Shown one piece after another: positions 47,901 to 58,880 of a stretch of 64,000 bases of DNA. Below the pieces are notes generated by a model. That model saw only the letters and a list, made by a program, of their open reading frames with translations. It was not told the origin of the DNA and ran no database searches. Origin of the DNA: Manihot esculenta (taxonomy: Eukaryota > Streptophyta > Magnoliopsida > Malpighiales > Euphorbiaceae); contig NC_035161.2 of NCBI RefSeq assembly GCF_001659605.2, forward strand, positions 31,171,691-31,235,690, read 5' to 3'. A program made the translations under genes and the position numbers. Position 1 is the first letter of the stretch, and every line of letters begins with the position of its first letter.

Positions 47901-50900
47901 GCGTGTGATGGCTGAATGGAATGGTAAATCTGTTCTCGTTCTCATAGATTCTGGTAGTACTCACAATTTCGTGGCTGCCAATATTGTTAAACAGGTGGAT
48001 CCGAAGATTGAAAAGAAAGACGGACTTCGGGTTCGAGTTGCAAACGGCGAACAGATATTCAGTTCTGGTGTTTGTCGCAAATCAGAGTTACAGATGGGGG
48101 GCCACCCTTTTGGAATAGACCTTTTTGTCCTTCCTCTAAGCGGAATTGATGTGGTACTGGGAGTCCGCTGGTTAAAAACTCTAGGACCCATTCTTTGGGA
48201 TTTTTTTATTATGCGAATGGCTTTCTCTATTTCAGGCACCAATATTGAATTACAGGGAATCCAAAATCTCGCCATTAAACAACCCGTAAGCCTAAATTCC
48301 GTCTCTTCCTTCCCGGATGTCGAAACCCAATTACAACACCTTCTCACCGAATTCTCCGGCATCTTCAAAGAACCTAAAGCTCTTCCCCCAAGCCGCTTCT
48401 GTGATCACCGAATTCCTTTGGAACCGGGCACCAGACCAGTTACGGCCGTACAGGTACCCTCATGGCCAGAAAGATGAGATCGAGAGACAGTGTGCTGAGA
48501 TGTTGAAGAAGGGAATTATTCGACCTAGCCAATCCCCTTTTTTATCACCTGTAATCCTTGTTCCCAAAGCAGACGGATCATGGCGACTTTGTGTGGATTA
48601 CCGGGAATTGAATGCTCATACAGTTAAAGATAAGTTCCCAATTCCTGTAATAGATGAATTATTTGAAGAATTGGGAGGAGCAAGGTATTTCACAAAGTTG
48701 GATCTAGTTGCTGGCTATTATCAGGTTCGCATGTTTCTGCAAGATATCAAGAAAACAACATTCCGCACTCACCATGGCCACTTCGAATTCCTGGTCATGC
48801 CTTTCGGCCTTACGAATGCACCATCCACTTTCCAGGCACTTATGAACGAGGTATTTCAGCCATACCTAAGAAAGTTTGTTCTTGTTTTTTTTGACGATAT
48901 CCTTGTCTATAGCAGAACATGGATTGAGCATCTCCATCACCTTCGGATTGTTTTTGAGGTACTGCAAAATCAGCAGTTATTCTTAAAAAAATCCAAATGT
49001 GCCTTTGCCCAATCACAGATAGAATACTTGGGGCATGTAATTTCTTCTGAAGGTGTACATGCAGACCCATCAAAAATCCAGGCAGTTAGAGGACTTCGTG
49101 GTTTTTTGGGTTTGACAGGGTACTACCGCAAGTTTGTTCATAATTATGGACTTATTGCAGCTCCTCTTACAAACATGTTGCGACATAAATCATTTCAGTG
49201 GACAGACGAAGCAGTGCAAGCTTTCAACAAGCTTAAGGAATTGATGACTACCACCCCTGTATTGGCTCTTCCAGATTTTGCTCAACCCTTTATTGTGGAG
49301 TGTGATGCCTCAGATTCGGGTATAAGGGTTGTCCTCTTGCAAAATGGCAGACCTGTAGCCTATTTCAGTCGGATGATGGCAGCCAGGCACCGCTCCCTTC
49401 CAGCTTATGAGAAAGAATTAATTGGGTTGGTTAAAGCCGTCAAACACTGGCATTCTTATCTATGGGGACGTGTCTTCCTTATTCGCACAGACCATTACAG
49501 TCTCAAATTTTTGTTAGAACAAAAACTATTATCTCCTATCCAACAGAAATGGCTCAGTAAACTCTTGAGTTTCTCTTTTACAGTTGAGTACAGGTCTGGG
49601 CGTTTGAATACAGTGGCTGATGCTTTATCGCGACGAGAAGAAGATTCAGCTGCTCTTATGGCCATTTCAATGCCACAAGTTGGAATTTTTGAGGAAATCA
49701 GACGTGAACATCAAACTTCCTCAGAAATTCAGCAGCGGGTCTCTCTTGTCCAGCACAACTCTGCTGCAAATTCTTGGTGTCTAAAAGATGGGTTACTGCT
49801 CTTCAAAAACAAGGTTTTTTTGCCTTCCTCTTCTCCATCTATTCAAGCTATTATTTCTGCCATTCATAATCAGGGCCATGAGGGGTATCAAAAGACCTTG
49901 TTTCGAATTACAAGAGACTTTTACTGGAAGGGGATGAAGACCCATGTGCGTGATTTTGTCCGTGCCTGTGACATTTGTCAGCGTCACAAAACAGAAAACC
50001 TTTTACCTGCAGGGCTGCTACAACCATTATCAGTTCCCTCCCAAATTTGGTCGGATATTTCTTTGGATTTTATCGAAGGGCTGCCCATGTCCAAAGGGAA
50101 AAATGTTCTATTAGTTGTGGTGGATCGCTTCTCTAAGTTTGCTCATTTCTTGCCCCTTTCGCATCCTTATACTGCTGTGAGTGTTGCCCGTCTGTTTTTT
50201 GATAATATTGTCAAGATACATGGGATTCCGGAGTCCATGGTTAGCGATCGTGATGTAACTTTTACTAGCTCTTTTTGGGCTGAATTGTTTCGTTTGTGTG
50301 GCACTAAACTTGCTTTTAGTTCTGCGTATCACCCACAAACGGATGGGCAGTCCGAGGTGGTTAATAGAACAGTTGAAATGTATCTCCGATGCTTCACTAG
50401 TGCACATCCAAACAAATGGATGGACTGGATTTCTTGGGCACAGTATTGTTACAATACTAGTTACCACACATCACTTCATGCCACTCCCTTTGAGGTGGTT
50501 TTTGGTAGACAGCCGCCCCGTTTACTATCTTATGCTCCTGGAAGTTCAATGATTGATGCAGTTGACCAAGCTCTCCAAACCAGAGATGAAGTTTTGGGTT
50601 CTATTCGGCAGCACCTACTTCGGGCACAAGCTAAAATGAAGGCACTTTATGATAAAAAGCACCGTCCACTGGAATTTCAGGTTGGGGATATGGTCCTACT
50701 TCGCCTACAGCCCTATAGACAGGTTTCAGTGGCCAATAGGCGTCATCAGAAGCTTTTGCCGAAATATTATGGCCCTTTTAAAATCATTCAGCGCGTAGGA
50801 ACCATGGCTTACAAGTTGGATTTACCAACAGATGCTCGAATCCACCCTGTATTTCATGTGTCTGCCTTAAAAGCTTATATTGCAGGGTTCTCTACTGATC

Positions 50901-53183
50901 GTCCTTCCCTTCCTCTCATTGAACTTGTGTCCGCAATGCCTCAGCCTCAAGCAGTTTTGGGTCATCGAACCAGAGCTGGGAAATCTGAAGTTTTAATTCA
51001 TTGGCAGCATTCTTCACCAGCAGATGCTTCTTGGGAAACTAAAGCTGATTTGTCTCAACGATTTCTAGATTTCGCGATTGAGGACAATCGCAATGTCAGC
51101 GGAGGGAGTAATGTTACTAGCCTTAAGCACTACAAACGGTTCACCCATGGACCTAAGAAGATTCAGTCAAATGAAGAGTAAAGAACAAGTCATGCAACTA
51201 ATTTGTGCTGCTGCTGTTATTATTTTCTTGTTAATGTTTTTATTCTTTATGCTGCTGTTATTATTTTCTTGTTAATATTTTTATTCTTTATTTATTTTGT
51301 TGAGTAGAAATAGGAGAAAAAATTTAACCCAGTTTTTGAGTACTTAACTCAAGAGATTGTAGATTCTCTCTCAAGTCTACAAAATAGGTAGAAAAAAGGA
51401 TAAAAACCCTTCTTCTTCCTCCCACCAACCTGACCAAAGACCCCTTACCCGTTTACAAACCAGGGCCTGTGACAGTTTCTCAAGTCAACATGTGGTTTTC
51501 TCAGGGACAGTCAATATACACCCAAGTCTATTGCCACTTTACCGTGGTGCTGCTCCTGTTCAAAGAGCATTGCAGGTACCTTATTTTCATAGGATGTCTT
51601 TGCTAGTTATATTAAATACATACGCAGTCCCATATTATGCAATTTTATTTACAATTTTCTGCATTAGGATGGTGTTAAAGAAACTGGAATATCCTTAGCC
51701 TTCACAGTTCGTGCTCTGGATGCTGGACCTGTGATTGTCCATGAAAGGGTGGATGTTGATGATGAAATTAAGGTATAATTGGTGCTTATATGGGCTACAC
51801 TTTGTGTTTTAATTGATATAATACAGATGATGCTCATATAAATAATGGCTGAAGTTTTAGATTCAATTGTGCTACATGTTTGCTGATCCATTTTATTTAA
51901 CACAATGGATAGGATTGGACCAGGTAGCTATGATATGCCTTGTAATTGGCATTTAATTTGGCAGGTTTGAGTCTCTGCCTGTATCCAATGCTGGTTCGCC
52001 CAATAGGATTAAATATTGCTAACTTTAGTATTTTTGCATGAACAAGTACTTTTAAGATTTAAACCCTAGTGCTTGGTAGTCTTGGTTGTTAGCTCAATAT
52101 GTAATGATTGTGCATGACAGAGGTTCCATCAAAATTGCATTTTTTTTTTTGAAATAAGGCTTAGTTGTTGCTGCACCGGTGCAAATATTTTTCTCTTCAT
52201 CACTTGTGCATGGACTTACTCAGAGCAGTAGTGGCTGTATGGACTGTATTCCTTTCTCGTTGAATTGGCGTGTCATGATATTTTAGCTAATGTTTTTTCT
52301 TCACGTGCAATTCTTGGCTTAAAAGGCAATTATTAGTTTTCAGTAATGTATCACTATCATTTATATCGATTACACTTGCAGGCGCCTGATTTACTTGATT
52401 TGTTATTTTCTCAAGGTATGTGTGTTTTCTATTTTATGCATTGTTTTAGTCTCTGTTGCTGGTCTTGCATTTATGCCTCAAAAAAAAAAAGCTCCTAGTT
52501 AATTTATTCTTCTTTTATATGTGCTGAAAGTATCTATTTGAATCCAGAGATAAAATTTTAATATTCTTTTATTTATTTGAGATTTATAATGCAAAAAAAA
52601 GTTTATTTTATTCTCAGAATTTAACTTTGTAAGTGTTCTCAATTCATTAGTGAATGAATATCCTATGTATGTTGAACTGTTCTTTTAGGAAGTGAGGTTA
52701 AAGGACTCTGTAGTTTCTGCCATTGTATTGGGTAATGAGATCTGTCTGCTTCTTGAGTGATCTAATTCAATTGGAAGGCATGGATGAACAAGAATAGACA
52801 AGGAAAGGCAAATTTGAAATAGGTAAGGGAAACAAGATAAGATAGTCACTGATAACCTGATGAAGAATATGGCTTTTGCCTTTTAATGTGGAAAAATGAG
52901 AGGAGAGATTCTGGATGAGGCAGGATAAGAATTTGTTTACTTGTTCCTAGATATCTTCTTTGCTTGATTTGAGGTGGATTAGTGTTATAGCATTTTATTG
53001 GTCAATTGAGTTTTTTCATTGCTTCAACTCCAATCATTTCTATTAACGAATGATATAACTCAGGATCTAAACTTCTGATTCATGAGCTTCCCTCTATACT
53101 TGATGGGTCAGCTAGGGCAAAAGCTCAACCACAAGATGATTCTAAAGCGACTTTGGCTCCAAAAGTAACCTCTCTCTCGCTCT

Positions 53184-53214
<31 letters not shown>

Positions 53215-54856
53215 GTTTCCTGCCTTTTATCTTTCATAAAGTTTTATAAATGGAACTATCAATGAATTACCACCAAGGTTAGACAGCAGTATGTGTATCC
53301 ATGCATACTCTCACAGTGGTTTGAATAGCAGTAAAGCTGCTTCTTTAAGACAACAGTTATAAAAGGTGTCGAATTTTAATCTTAGTGACTGTCTTTTAGG
53401 CATATCCTGATGAACTGATGCATTGTAAAATGTGCATTCCTCTATGCCATAGCTTTTGAGACATTCATGCTTTTCTTGCCTAGCTGCATTGAGTGGTTTT
53501 TGGGTGACATTTTCATTTTTCTTCATTCTTTGTTTTCATTTCAATTTCTGAGCACCTTATGTTGCCTCTTTCAGTGTTCTTATCTGTAATCTGAACTCAT
53601 GATGAAATCTTGACATTTATGTTTGTTGACTTCTTGATCTGTTCTACTATGCTCATTGTCAGAAAGATATATTACATGCTGTCTCACCCATTCTCTCTGT
53701 GATTCGCTGGGTAGCGTGCTCTTATTACCTAATATTTATTTAAGGCTCTATGTCTTGCCTTGTAAAGTTTATATTTGCTTTGCTGAGAGTAAAATGATTG
53801 CTAGAATCTCTCTTCTCCGGTAGCATGCTTGATTTTACAGGGCCATTAGAAGCGATATAAGATTATAAAAAAAACATCTTGAATTTTGTACTGCTAGTTT
53901 GAGTTAATCTGTCCTAATATTTTGTGATGTATTACTTGTATTTTAAGGTTGGTCTTTTGGTATGAACTTAGAGAATTCAATAAGCCAGTTGGTAATTATG
54001 CACAGCCAAGATGAGCTTAATTGAAGCAATGCCAAGCATGCGTGTCAGCCTTTATGGATTGTTGCCACATGAGATTCCAGATATGAATTTTCCTCCTCTA
54101 TTTATGCTGAATGGATGAAAATGATAATATATCTTTTCTGCTTTATGCAGATAGCTCCTGAGGAGTCATGGATATCCTTTGATGAAGAAGCTTCAGTCGT
54201 GCATAATAAGGTAAGCTCTTGCTTTTCCTTCCTAATATAACTATGCAATGACTATATGCAACCTTTTCAGGTTCGTGCATTTGCAGGGTGGCCAGGGACA
54301 CGAGCTAAATTAATGCTTGTTGATGGCAAAGATGGTAACCAGAATGTAATAGAATTGAAGATCATTACTACAAGAGTTTGCCGCCATGGCATTATCCAGA
54401 GCAATGAAATGGATGAAATAACTTTCTTCAAGGGTTCTTTGGTGATTCCTTGCTGGAACTCTACTGCACTTGAGGTCTGTTCAACCATCGGTTTATTAAT
54501 TATTTAAACATTATTATCAAGGAAGATTGTGTAGCTATTTTGTGGCATTCAGTATATATGATTAAACCAAAAAGATGTGCAAAATGGTTAAATACCCTTT
54601 TTCCCATTGGAAACAGGCAAAATTAAAAATCTGACTGTTGAACCATAGGAAAAACATTTGAGGCAGGAATATATTTTTATTTGGGAATTTTTTTTCTTTA
54701 AATGAATATACATACTCGTGAGCTGTTTATAATTGCTGGGTTTTGATCCTTTTTTGAATCAATCAGGTATTGGAAGTCCAGCTTCCTGGCAAGAAGGTGG
54801 TAAGTGCAGCTGCCTTTTGGAATGGTCTGCGAGATAAAAAGTTGAAGAAATTATAG
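44929..54856 (+). CDS. FMT: Methionyl-tRNA formyltransferase, organellar
   Basis: Eleven exons (44929-45090, 45171-45233, 45861-45995, 46067-46169, 51505-51575, 51668-51772, 52382-52415, 53064-53164, 54151-54210, 54271-54474, 54767-54856) join in phase to 375 residues. The enzyme formylates Met on initiator tRNA from 10-formyl-tetrahydrofolate for mitochondrial and plastid translation (EC 2.1.2.9). The N-terminus is an organellar presequence containing an Ala-Ser run. KPLVFLGSPQVSTTVL begins the Rossmann-like domain. GTVNIHPSLLPLYRGAAPVQRAL at 155-177 carries the catalytic Asn158 and His160, and ALDAG supplies Asp196. The C-terminal domain (about 265-375) has the usual GWPGTRA motif. It reads as intact, although intron 4 (46170-51504) contains a 4.9-kb retrotransposon ending 30 nt before exon 5. 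Confidence 0.92.
44977..45036 (+). repeat. Coding hexanucleotide repeat (GCATCA)n
   Basis: About nine to ten tandem GCATCA units, the last ones varied (GCATCG, GTATCA), encode an (Ala-Ser)n run in the presequence of the formyltransferase. Length variation here would keep the frame, since the unit is two codons. Confidence 0.9.
46594..46956 (+). repeat. 5' LTR of the chromovirus
   Basis: 363 bp, TG...CA ends. It contains two identical 41-bp tandem units (46691-46731 and 46732-46772) and a TATA-like GGATAAAAACCC near 46880. The matching 3' LTR is 51112-51474. Confidence 0.93.
46980..47618 (+). pseudogene. Chromovirus gag (first frame)
   Basis: Starts at ATG 46980, eight bases after the primer-binding site. 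It encodes about 212 residues with the retrotransposon gag core: PKFSKLDFPKFSGEEDPLAWLQRCEHFF, then LASYHLMGNAQYWLNEL, then LYISGLKDHI. The frame stops at 47616-47618, just before sequence that continues the protein in another frame (zinc knuckle). The stretch that usually links gag core and knuckle in this lineage seems shortened, so a deletion is the likely cause of the break. It is listed as disrupted, not as a functional gene. Confidence 0.8.
47596..48477 (+). pseudogene. Chromovirus zinc knuckle and aspartic protease (second frame)
   Basis: The second reading frame continues the polyprotein: RLSPAEMEERRKKNLCFNC, completing a CCHC-like knuckle (CFNCDEPFSRGHQC), then the retropepsin segment with VLIDSGSTHNFV (active-site DSG) and the later GIDVVLGVRWL. 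It runs to the start of RT (CDHRIPLEPGTRPV) and then stops at 48475-48477, while RT proper is read in the third frame. The two frames overlap between 48317 and 48477. The switch point lies near 48440, where LRPYRYP appears. Confidence 0.8.
48440..51181 (+). pseudogene. Chromovirus RT, RNase H, integrase and chromodomain (third frame)
   Basis: One long frame of about 910 codons. RT shows YRYPHGQKDEIE, WRLCVDYRELN and the catalytic FVLVFFDDILVYS near 48875-48912. RNase H shows FIVECDASDSG and IRTDHYSLKFLLEQ. Integrase has the HHCC finger (H-H...CDICQRHK) and the acidic D, D, E residues in SLDFIEGLP, VSDRDVTF and HPQTDGQSEVVNRT. The C-terminus near 50950-51070 is a chromodomain (VLGHRTRAGKSEVLIHW, then ADASWE). 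The frame crosses the polypurine tract and ends 70 bp inside the 3' LTR. The domains are intact, but they are not in frame with gag or protease. Confidence 0.88.
53182..53212. repeat. (GT)n microsatellite in formyltransferase intron 8
   Basis: A run of about 13 GT dinucleotides follows a CTCTCTCTC tract directly after the exon 8 donor. Likely polymorphic. It does not overlap coding sequence. Confidence 0.9.
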
Positions 54857-57762
54857 CAGATGAAGCTTTTCATATAGATGGCTACATAATTATGGATCAG
54901 AAATCAGGTAGGGAAAATTTTTTGATTCTTAGACCCAAAATTTTGTTAAGCTCTCTATCTATATATTTTGTTACTCGTGGCTATGAAGAACTTAAATATA
55001 TCTGCTAATATTAGCTGAGCAGGAATTTTGGTTTGTCCAACTGACTGGCTATTTTGTATAATTGTGTAATAAAAACAATAATAGATCATTTGACTTGTTT
55101 GTTGAAAATTTTAGATGTGAAATTCTTGCTTCTCACAAAATGCAGTTGGGAGGCATGCTTGGATTATATAAACAGCTGTGATTCTATTTGCCAAAAGCAT
55201 TATTGATTTATTGTAGGGTAGAAGTAGAACTGAAGCCCTAAATACTGGAAGAAAGACATTAAAATGGGCAGTTGGCTGCCTGCAGGAATATTCAATTATT
55301 AATGCTAGAGAATGTTAATTTGTTTGCTTTAGGATGCAGAGACAAAAGTTTTATATATAAATAATTTACTAACCTGCAGCTAAAGCTATCTTCTTGTACT
55401 TTCTGATGGCATGTGTTGCATATTTTGGGGATAGTTATGATATCCTTAAAACAGCCAATAAACAGGTAATTTTAATGATGTGCCATCTATGGTTACACTT
55501 TTTTTTTTTTTAAATTTTATTTATTATTTATTTCTAGGATTTCCCAGATTTTGAATGCATAGTAGGGACAGATTGTTGTTTATAAAGTATGATTATTTTG
55601 TTTCTTTTTTCTTAAAAAAATCATAATTTCCCTGAAAATAATGCTATAGTAAAGTATAATTTAAAGGATTTTCAATTTCGTTATGAAATCTAATTCAAAA
55701 GATTTTCAATTTCGTTATGAAATTTAAAAAATAGGGTTTACAGTGGGTGTGTAATCTTCTGGGTGTGTAATCTTCTTCTAATGACGTATAACCATCTTTC
55801 TACTACAGTGTCATTTGTCACTGTTGTTTAGGCCGTACGTACGTACGAGTTACAATATCTTTCCACGCTTTCGGTCCGTATGTTAGTAGGACTGCGAAGT
55901 GATTGGACCGGTTATTCTGTCCCACGACTAGGTTATTTCCTTATGGACTTTGGGTCTATATCCTTATTCAATGTTGGGTCTATATCCTTATTCAATGTTC
56001 GATCTTACCATCAAGTGTAAGAGAGTGTAAGAGATTTGGCGGTCATCATATATTGATTTTGTAAGTAATTTTTGAATTTGAAATGATTGGTTCATTTCAT
56101 TATTATTTTTTTAATAATTTATCTCCTTTATTTTTGAATGAAATATTTTCGTATTAAGAAACGATTACGATTTCGTGATATGAAATATAAATAATATAAT
56201 GTATAAAATAAAAAATAATAATCTCAATTTTTTTAAAAATTGTCTCGTAATTTGATTTTGGTCGAGTTAGAATAATAAATTAACAATATAAATAATATAA
56301 TTATTTAGTCGTTTATAAATTTATTAAATAGTTTTAATTTTGAATTTTAATTCAAATTTTGACACTTTTTATTTTTATTGGTTGTGTAATACTCTTTAAA
56401 AGGTTTTAAATTTTAATTACGATGAATTTGATTAATCGAAATTTGTATGAAAGCTCCCATGATTGGAAATGTACACCTTTAAATGCCTAAGCGTTGCTTT
56501 TCCAGCTGTGGTTTGTAAGATTCGGAGACTAGTAGTCTCCTTCAAAGGCTTAATACTTTGCGTACAGCATTTATCTATATTTTTTATTTATTTTTCCTAC
56601 TAGAATGTTTTATCCTTCTTTTGCTTTTTAATTACGCATTAAGCTAACTATATTACCTGTCCCTCCAATAAAAATTATTATTAAGATAGTATTTATTACT
56701 TTTATTCCTAAATTATGATGATTAAGTGAAATTCGAATTCTCAAATCTTTTGAATGTAAGGATAAAATCGGATAACATCTTATTTAAATTGTAGATGTCT
56801 TCCCACTCCCACTTTTTGCATTCCTTTATTCAATTTTTCTCAATCTTTCTCTCTCTCTTTTTAATTTATTTAGGCTATCCTAACCCTCAAATTTATTTGT
56901 ATAATGTACGAGAAAAATATTATAGCAATTATTAAAATGATATATTTTTTAATTTATAAAAAATATTTATTATACTTTTTCTCTGTGACTAATAATATTT
57001 TTAATTTTGTTTGCCGGAATTAGGCTGCACAAAATAAATGTTTATCATCACTAATTTTATTAACACAAGGTAAACAGTTATAGACAGATAAAATCTAAAA
57101 GCAGTATGAAAAATTCTTTTAAAATAAATATTGTTTCTAGAGGATAGTCCAATAATTTTAAAAAATGGGATTTTTTTTCTAGATATTTCATATTAAAATA
57201 TTTAATTATAATTGAATTGGAAAGATATAAAAGAAAAGAATTATGATTTGGGTCACTGAAAATGATTCAAAATGTGGTTAGAATATATCAAATAATTAGA
57301 GATTATTTAATGTGGAAAGTGGAAAGCAATGGCAACCTCACTGATCAAAGATGAAAGCTAACACCAAACAACTTTACAATTGTTTCCATAACCAACTTAG
57401 ACCATAAACTATTCAGCAAACTCAAAAGCACTCTTTCCTTCATCATTTCCAGCACTTTTAGCCTTGAGATAATTGGGTCATTTTGCCTGAGTTGCGGTTA
57501 GCTCTTAGCCACACAGATAGTTTAATATGTTCATCAGCGCCCTAATCCTACCACATTAGTATTGAATTTTACTTTTAAAATTTTAAATTAAAAAAAAATT
57601 TTAATTGAATTTTTATAAAATTTTTAATTTCAAAGGAAGAGTCTGAATTTTATCATAAATTCGAGTAATAATTCATAAAGATGTTATGAAAAGTAAATTC
57701 AATTAATTTTTTTTTTAAAAAAAAATTCGTATCTCTACTTATACACAATAACGAGCAACTTC
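54857..57762. other. Spacer between formyltransferase and HIPP genes
   Basis: The formyltransferase 3' untranslated region is at the left. The segment 55663-55998 contains three short tandem duplications, listed separately. From 56060 on it is AT-rich. I see no gene, and no LTR or inverted-repeat ends. Confidence 0.45.
55663..55998. repeat. Cluster of three short tandem duplications
   Basis: A 33-bp near-identical pair containing GATTTTCAATTTCGTTATGA (55663-55729), a perfect 16-bp pair GGGTGTGTAATCTTCT (55745-55776), and a perfect 24-bp pair starting TGGGTCTATATCCTTATTCA (55951-55998). The three units are unrelated to one another. The surrounding DNA is GC-richer than its flanks. Confidence 0.9.
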
Positions 57763-57877
57763 CTTGTATATATATATACCATTTTCTCTGAGGGTCTGTC
57801 TGTGTACTTTCCCTCATCTCTCTGGTTGCTTTCTCTCTCTCTGGTTGCTTTCTCTCTTTATAGCAAAGACAAGAAAA
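57763..57877 (+). promoter_or_regulatory. TATA box and leader of the HIPP gene
   Basis: A TATATATATATA box at 57767-57778 lies about 100 bp ahead of the ATG at 57878. A CT-rich leader with a repeated CTCTGGTTGCTTTCTCTCT unit follows (about 57820-57858). Position and composition fit a plant core promoter. Confidence 0.6.
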
Positions 57878-58880
57878 ATGGGTGCTCTTGATTACCTCTC
57901 CAACTTTTGCACTGTCACCAGCACAAGAACCAAACGCAAGCCAATGCAGGTAATAATTAGCAACTTCCATTCCTTTCTACCTTTTCTCTTTCTGTTCACA
58001 ATCTGTAAAAGAGAGGATTGTTTTCCTTCCATGTCTCCATCTCCTTTGCCTCTGTTTTTTGCTCAACTACTTTAAACTTTTCTTTATAAGATCTTTATGG
58101 GTTTCCTTTGTTTTTTCTTTTGGTTTCTCAGACAGTTGAAATCAAAGTGAAAATGGACTGTGATGGCTGCGAAAGAAGAGTTAAAAACTCTGTTTCCTCC
58201 ATGAAAGGTTTGTTCTTTTTTATTTTTCCTTCTTTCTTTCATTTAAGTTTACTTTTTTTTTTTTTCTTTCTAAATCATATATTTTCAGTGATCTGATGTC
58301 AGAGCAGCAATCACCCAATTTTAAAAGTAAAAACAAAAGCTTATTTTTGTTTGATATAAACAAAATATCCAAAATGGAAACAAATGAATCTGCTGTGACC
58401 CTTTAAAACAAAAACATGATCTTCACTTCTTTTAGCTTTAAAATATTTATCTTTTTTCAGCATGACAACTGACCATTCAATCCTGGAAATAAACCAAGAA
58501 TACATTAAAAATCCTTTCTTTCTCATATTTTGCTTGCATCACTAATCAAATCCTTCATGGGTTTTGTTCATTGATACATATAAGCAGGTGTAAAGACAGT
58601 GGAAGTGAACAGAAAACAAAGCAAGGTAGTAGTGAGTGGATATGTTGATCCAAACAAGGTGTTAAAAAGAGTGAAGAGCACTGGAAAGAGAGCAGAATTT
58701 TGGCCATACATCCCACAACACATAGTTTATTATCCTTATGCATCTGGTGTTTATGACAAAAGAGCACCACCAGGCCATGTTAGAAATGCTGTGCAAGCTT
58801 TTCCAGCATCAAATGCTCCTGAAGACAACATTGTTTCCATCTTCAGTGATGACAATGTCAATGCATGCTCTGTCATGTAA
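57878..58880 (+). CDS. Heavy metal-associated isoprenylated plant protein (HIPP20-22 type)
   Basis: Three exons (57878-57949, 58132-58207, 58588-58880) give 146 residues. HIPPs are plant metallochaperone-like proteins that bind metals through an HMA domain and are anchored by a C-terminal lipid. The HMA domain spans about residues 25-90 with MDCDGC (Cys34, Cys37) as the metal site. KGVKTVEVNRKQSKVVVSGYVDPNKVLKRVKSTGKRAEFWPY follows, as in the HIPP20-27 clade. The C-terminus CSVM is a CaaX box for farnesylation. The short leader MGALDYLSNFC is also typical of this clade and could allow acylation. All introns fall at conserved places. Links with cadmium tolerance and drought responses are known for relatives, not shown here. 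Confidence 0.93.

Larger units (their letters stand above)
46589..51479 (+). mobile_element. Young Ty3/gypsy chromovirus in formyltransferase intron 4
   Basis: The element spans 46594-51474 and is flanked by a perfect 5-bp target-site duplication GTTTC (46589-46593 and 51475-51479). The LTRs (46594-46956 and 51112-51474) are both 363 bp, start TGTTACTAGC and end CCTGTGACA. I see only two differences between them, at 51237 and in GAAACAGG versus GAAATAGG. An iMet primer-binding site TGGTATCAGAGCC is at 46960-46972 and a purine tract GGAGGGAGTA at 51101-51110. Gag, zinc knuckle, protease, RT, RNase H, integrase and a C-terminal chromodomain occur in that order, which defines a chromovirus. The coding region is broken into three frames, so this copy is probably not autonomous. 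It is on the sense strand of the host gene. Confidence 0.95.

Noticed and set aside
51492..51698. Stand-alone ORF MVFSGTVNIHPS
   Set aside because: Its conserved part is exon 5 of the formyltransferase. The rest is read-through into the next intron.
54256..54507. Stand-alone ORF in the 54-kb region
   Set aside because: This is exon 10 of the formyltransferase with flanking intron sequence, not a separate gene.
57850..58080. Long plus-strand ORF across HIPP exon 1 and intron 1
   Set aside because: The reading frame beyond 57949 is intronic. The GT donor and the HMA domain in the next exon define the real structure.
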